Origin: Pithys albifrons albifrons
Taxonomy: Eukaryota > Chordata > Aves > Passeriformes > Thamnophilidae
Reading direction: 5' to 3'
DNA length: 64,000 nt
Assembly (NCBI RefSeq): GCF_047495875.1
Contig: NC_092463.1
Coordinates: 4,773,557 to 4,837,556, forward strand
Positions 60,014 to 64,000 of this stretch are shown here, piece after piece (the first letter of the stretch is position 1; every line of letters begins with the position of its first letter). A model generated the notes under the pieces. The model did not search any database. It was not told the origin of the DNA and was given only the letters and a program-made list of their open reading frames with translations. Made by a program: the position numbers and the translations under genes.

Positions 60014-61296
60014 GCCTAAGGGGGGGTTGATTTTTTTATTTTTTCATTTTTATAGATTTTAGAAGTACTTGTAACTGTAGTAAAATGTAGATTTGGTGCG
60101 TTAATATTTCTAACAGCTTAAGTTCAGTGTTTTTACATGCCAACCTCTGCCACATATTAGTAGCTCAAATTCTTTTAGTTTTTTAGTCTTGTTTCCAAGG
60201 TAAAAAACTGAAGACTACCAGAAAAGCCTGCAGAATGAAACATAAACATGAGCCAACAACCTTGGGTCTCAGAACACTGGAAAAGCTCCAAGCCCTGTGT
60301 GTGCTGAAGAAGAGAAAGACTGATGAAGAAGAGGTCTCACCAACCCCAGACTCAAATCCTGAGGGGTGGGACTGGGGCGGGAAAAAGGTTGAACTAGAGA
60401 TGTGTAAAATATTGATTGGATGGATCATATTATAAAAGCCATGGAAATTACAGCTTGCCCATGTGCATGTCAATGTATTCCTGTGAGCACTAGGCCTGAT
60501 ATTAAAGGACTTTCACTTTTTATCTTATCCCACACTACCTTGGCTCAGAGTCCTGCTTTGTTGGGGTCTCTCATGGCATCACCAGGATATTTCATGATTC
60601 TGCGATTCCACTCTAGGAGATCCATCCCTGCAGATCCAAGCACTGACCCATCCTTCCTGAAGGGTACACTAAACATCTCCTGTTTCGGTTTCATACCAAA
60701 TACTTCTCATCTTTGCCTTTGGGGAACATGAAGAACAGCTTATTCCCTTCCTTTTGATGTTTTGAAGACAGACACTACATGATCTCAGTCCTCCCTGTCC
60801 TGTACTGGGCAAGCCTTTCAACACCACACACTCAGCCCCAAAGGCCATCACCCACCTCCTTTCAGCAAGGCACTGGAGTCACCTTGACAGGACACAGGAA
60901 TTGTGATGTTGGATCTCAGTGGCTGGCCCAAACAGTTTAAATTTTACTCTCCAGCAGCTGGGATGTGATTCTCATTTGCTGAACAAGAAACAGATTGCAG
61001 GTTTTGCTGAAGACAAGCCCTGCCAAGGGCTGCCAGGCTGGGAGGGACACTCCATGTCCTCCAGGTCACTATACTTTCCCCCAAGAAAACACCTCTTGGA
61101 AAGATATCTTGCAATTTCAGGCCCAGTGTGAGCACCAAGTTTATTCCTATTAACTCACAGAACAGCTTGGAGCATCACCCCTTTACAATGAGGCTGCTTT
61201 TCAGCTCCTGCTCTCATGGTGGATCTCACCCACCGTGATACTCAACTGGATTTTTCTTGCTGCAACACACACTCATTGCCTCTTGTGCTTAAGCTC
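60014..61296. other. Unique noncoding stretch
   Basis: 1.3 kb, T-rich at its left end (60028-60058). No repeat family, exon or RNA gene recognised. Confidence 0.5.
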
Positions 61297-61546
61297 ATGG
61301 GCTTAAGCTCTGCCAGGGGAGGTTTAGGTTGGATATTAGGAAGAAGTTCTTTACAGAGAGAATGGTCAGGCATTGGAATGGGCTGCCCAGACCGGGGGTG
61401 GATTCTCTGACCCTGGAGGTTTTTAAGGTGAGACTGGACGTGGCACTGAGTGACATGATCCGGTAATCAAAGTGGGGTTGGATTAAGGGTTGGACTTGAT
61501 GATCTCAGAGGTCCCTTCCAACCCAACTGATTCTATGATTCTATGT
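61297..61546 (+). mobile_element. CR1 LINE 3' fragment, sister of the young group
   Basis: GGGCTTAAGCTCTGCCAGGG, GGATATTAGGAAGAAGTTC and a tail reading GATCCGGTAATCAAAGTGGG, ending in ATTCTATGATTCTATG. The CGGTAATC block sets it and the copy at 63.4 kb apart from the young group, which has CTGGTAAAGG. 250 bases, plus orientation. Confidence 0.95.
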
Positions 61547-63421
61547 CCTTCTGTGCAGCTGTGAGAGGGGTCTGACTCCATCTGTAACACATCTTTAACT
61601 GTCTGAGGGCCAGAGCTACAGGCTGTGCCCTGGGCCCTACCCACCCTGTTGGCTTTCACTGCATTTTACATCTGGTCTTGCTGAAAATTCCTACAAATGA
61701 CTTAGTTTGGAGCCCCACATTCCCACAGCACAGTCCTAGCACAGGGAACTGGTTATTCCCTTTGGCCAGGGTTTCTTCTCTGCCCTGACAGGTATTCCTC
61801 ATTTGTCAGTTCAGACATTCCCACAAGAATGCCATCCCTCCAACAAACTGCCATCTTCTGGCATCTGTCAGCTGGAAAATTCCCAGCTGGGGGTTCTGTG
61901 ACAAAGCCACTGCTCACATCTGAGAGCTGTCGTGGCTCAGCTGCCTGCCCTTCACACTGCCCTGCTGCCTGCCCACAACACATGGATATAATATAAAAGC
62001 AGGTTTGGTATGGGCTGCAAAAGGAGGGAAATAATTATGCTCAGTCAACTGTATGGACACCTTCCAGTGGCAAACCAGTGCCTTCAAATAGTGATGGATC
62101 ACACCCAAGGAGAGCCAGCTCCTGCTGCTCTTGCACTAAGGAAACAGTACTGATAAAAACATCCCAAAAAAGGTAATAATTTCAGTGTGGCTTAGGCTGT
62201 GTAGTTAAGTTGTGCAAACACACAGAAAAACAGAAAATACATCAAGGTAAGTTGAGAGTGCACATCAATAAATTAAGGCTGAAAGAACAGTCAAGATTTA
62301 ACATTTTTGCTACCCAAGAGTAGGTTATGACCACTCTGAGCAGATCATGTAAAACATGTTCTGAGTTCCAGAGCAATATTTACTATACCCTCACACTCAT
62401 TATGGAATCAGATGCAAAGCAAACACTGGCACTGGTAAGTTAAGATTGCCAACCCAAACAAGTGATGGATATGCATTTTGTGCACAGGCATAACCTCAGC
62501 TCTGCCCTGCACACAACACTGAGCAAACCCCACATGAGCAGAATGAGGCATCACTTCAGCAACGTGACAGCAGAATAAAATAAACTGGGAAGTTGGGTTT
62601 AGACAGCCTTAGTTCTCCTGTCCCCACTTTCTGTCTGCCACAGCACCATACAACTTACCTACCCTGCACAGCAACAACAGGAGCTGAAATCCTGTGGCTA
62701 ACGAGGTAAATTTTCCAAACATAACAATATGCCCAAAACTTAGAACTGCAGCATTTCATTCATGAGACCAGCTGAAGAAATCTGAAGAATTTAGGTGGAT
62801 TAGAAATAAGAATCCTACCAAGAACCCAGGTGCTTCTAAATCTCCTTGGGCTGACTAAGTATTTAGATAACTAAGAAGCAGAGGTAGGTCAGGGCTAAAA
62901 GCTGGTGTTGGCCTTTGGTTGAGATGCTCTGATTTGTTCTAGAAAAACCCCAAGGGCAGACCTGGACTGGAGTAACCACTGCAGGAGAGTTATCAGAGAC
63001 TGAGCTGGCCCAGAAGAGCATCAGGTCTGCAGGATACATGGTACAAATGACTCAGCTGTGATCATGAGCATGGGAAAGGTCCCCAGGTCATCCAGAGATG
63101 TTTCAGAGTGCAGCAGAGCCCTTCAATCCACTAAAAGCAGCCCATCTCACACTCCACATGCAGCAGCGTTGTGCCCTTCATCAAGGTATGAACCAGATCT
63201 CAAGCAACATGGAATGTACATCTGGTTTATTATCAAGTAGAAACAGGGAACTGCAGGTCCCACTCAGAGTGGCAGGAGCAGAGCAAAGCCTGCTGAATGC
63301 ATCACTGGGAAACAGTTACCCTCTGCAAAACACCTTCAGCAAAACACTGAGTGGAATTATCTGAGGATCAAAATTACTCAGTGTTCCATGAAGACCTTGG
63401 TTATGGTGCTGCTGTGTTGTG
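61547..63421. other. Unique noncoding stretch
   Basis: 1.9 kb with no transposon recognised. Isolated consensus-like splice donors occur on both strands (plus CAAG/GTAAGT at 62243-62252; minus TAG/GTAAGT at 62652-62660). The segments next to them are too short or not open enough to call. Confidence 0.45.
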
Positions 63422-63783
63422 TCATAGAATCATAGAATCAGCTGGGTTGGAAGAGACCTCTGAGATCATCAAGTCCAACCCTTAATCCAACCCCACTGTG
63501 ATAACCGGATCATGGCACTCAGTGCCATGTCCAGTCTCACCTTAAAAACCTCCAGAGTCAAAGAATCCACCACCTCCCTGGGCAGGCCATTCCAATGCCT
63601 GATTACTCTCTCTGGAAAGAATTTCTTCCTGATATCCCACCTAAACCTCCCTGGCAGAGCTTAAGACCATGCCCTCTTGTCTTACTGTTGGTTGCCTGAG
63701 AGAAGAGACCAACCCCCACCTGGCTACAACATCCTTTCAGGTAGCTGTAGAGAGTGATGAGGTCACCCCTGAGCCTCCTCTTC
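63422..63783 (-). mobile_element. CR1 LINE 3' fragment, sister of the young group
   Basis: TCATAGAATCATAGAATCAGC, then CCAACCCCACTGTGATAACC and CCACCTCCCTGGGCAGGCC, ending at GAGCCTCCTCTTC. At the position of the shared TAG this copy has TAC (63747-63749 in reverse), a tyrosine codon, likely the ancestral state. About 360 bases, minus orientation. Confidence 0.95.
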
Positions 63784-64000
63784 TTGTTGTGTCAACAAGA
63801 TGGAGATAAAAAGCATGAGAAAAAACACCCTTCTTAAAGAAAAATGAGGATTATGCTCCCACCTGCCCCATTACTCCAAGTAATCAAACACGGATATAAT
63901 TCTGCTATTCCTTAAAAGGAAACAGTTAAGCCCCAAATAGTGACTGTGCCAATCCAGCACTGCACACACCAGGCAATGTACTTCATTACTGCTGCAATAA
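63784..64000. other. Unique end of window
   Basis: 217 bases after the last CR1 copy; nothing recognised. Confidence 0.5.

Noticed and set aside
62626..62692. Minus-strand mini exon before TAG/GTAAGT
   Set aside because: At most about 34 nt after a plausible acceptor; too little to distinguish from chance.
1..64000. tRNA, rRNA, CRISPR array or bacterial operon
   Set aside because: No tRNA-type TTCGAATC box, rRNA core or regularly spaced repeat-spacer array was seen. The tandem repeats have no variable spacers, and the overall character is vertebrate nuclear DNA.
1..64000. Endogenous retrovirus or paired LTRs
   Set aside because: I found no pair of matching direct repeats of LTR length and no gag- or pol-like retroviral frame; the only reverse-transcriptase-related remnants are CR1 ORF2.

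Overview
The window looks like nuclear DNA from a bird, probably a neoavian and possibly a passerine. The main evidence is about 35 5'-truncated copies of the avian LINE CR1. I recognise them by the ATTCTATG-type 3' terminal repeats, by conserved 3' tails such as GGTTGGAAAAGACC and GTTGCTCCAAGCCCC, and in the longer copies by the C-terminal part of CR1 ORF2 (reverse transcriptase protein). By my boundaries they cover roughly a sixth of the window. The rest is AT-leaning, CpG-poor single-copy DNA with stops in all frames, typical of a vertebrate intergenic region or large introns. There are no bacterial operons, rRNA, tRNA or CRISPR arrays, and I identified no complete protein-coding gene.

Layout. 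1-10.5 kb: mostly unique DNA with two CR1 copies and a local CpG cluster at 7.45-7.79 kb. 10.5-27.6 kb: CR1-rich; it also holds a 31-bp minisatellite with a 62-bp higher-order period (10565-10781), a 16-C run beside a G run (19.03-19.06 kb) and the second-longest CR1 copy (26.9-27.6 kb). 27.6-36.3 kb: unique DNA with three CR1 insertions. 36.3-39.0 kb: the longest CR1 copy, with a 264-codon open ORF2 tail, followed by two more CR1 copies and a 226-bp pure-purine 12-bp repeat. 39-41.9 kb: repeat-free, AT-rich, and a candidate conserved noncoding element. 41.9-52.8 kb: more CR1 and a 41-bp tandem repeat. 52.8-64 kb: largely unique, with three CR1 copies near the end.

The coding signal is weak. 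Three short segments on the minus strand (54568-54756, 49824-49974, 49004-49064) have splice-like borders and can be put in one compatible reading frame. I do not recognise the protein and treat this as a low-confidence candidate. Most long open frames in the window are CR1 ORF2 remnants, antisense readings of CR1, readings through tandem repeats, or chance frames.

The most distinctive observation is in the youngest-looking CR1 group. Five of the seven copies that reach the site carry the same in-frame TAG in ORF2, while the sequence downstream still keeps the ORF2 frame to the normal terminator. This suggests amplification from a source element with a premature stop. All of this is read by eye; boundaries of old copies are good to about 10-30 bases.
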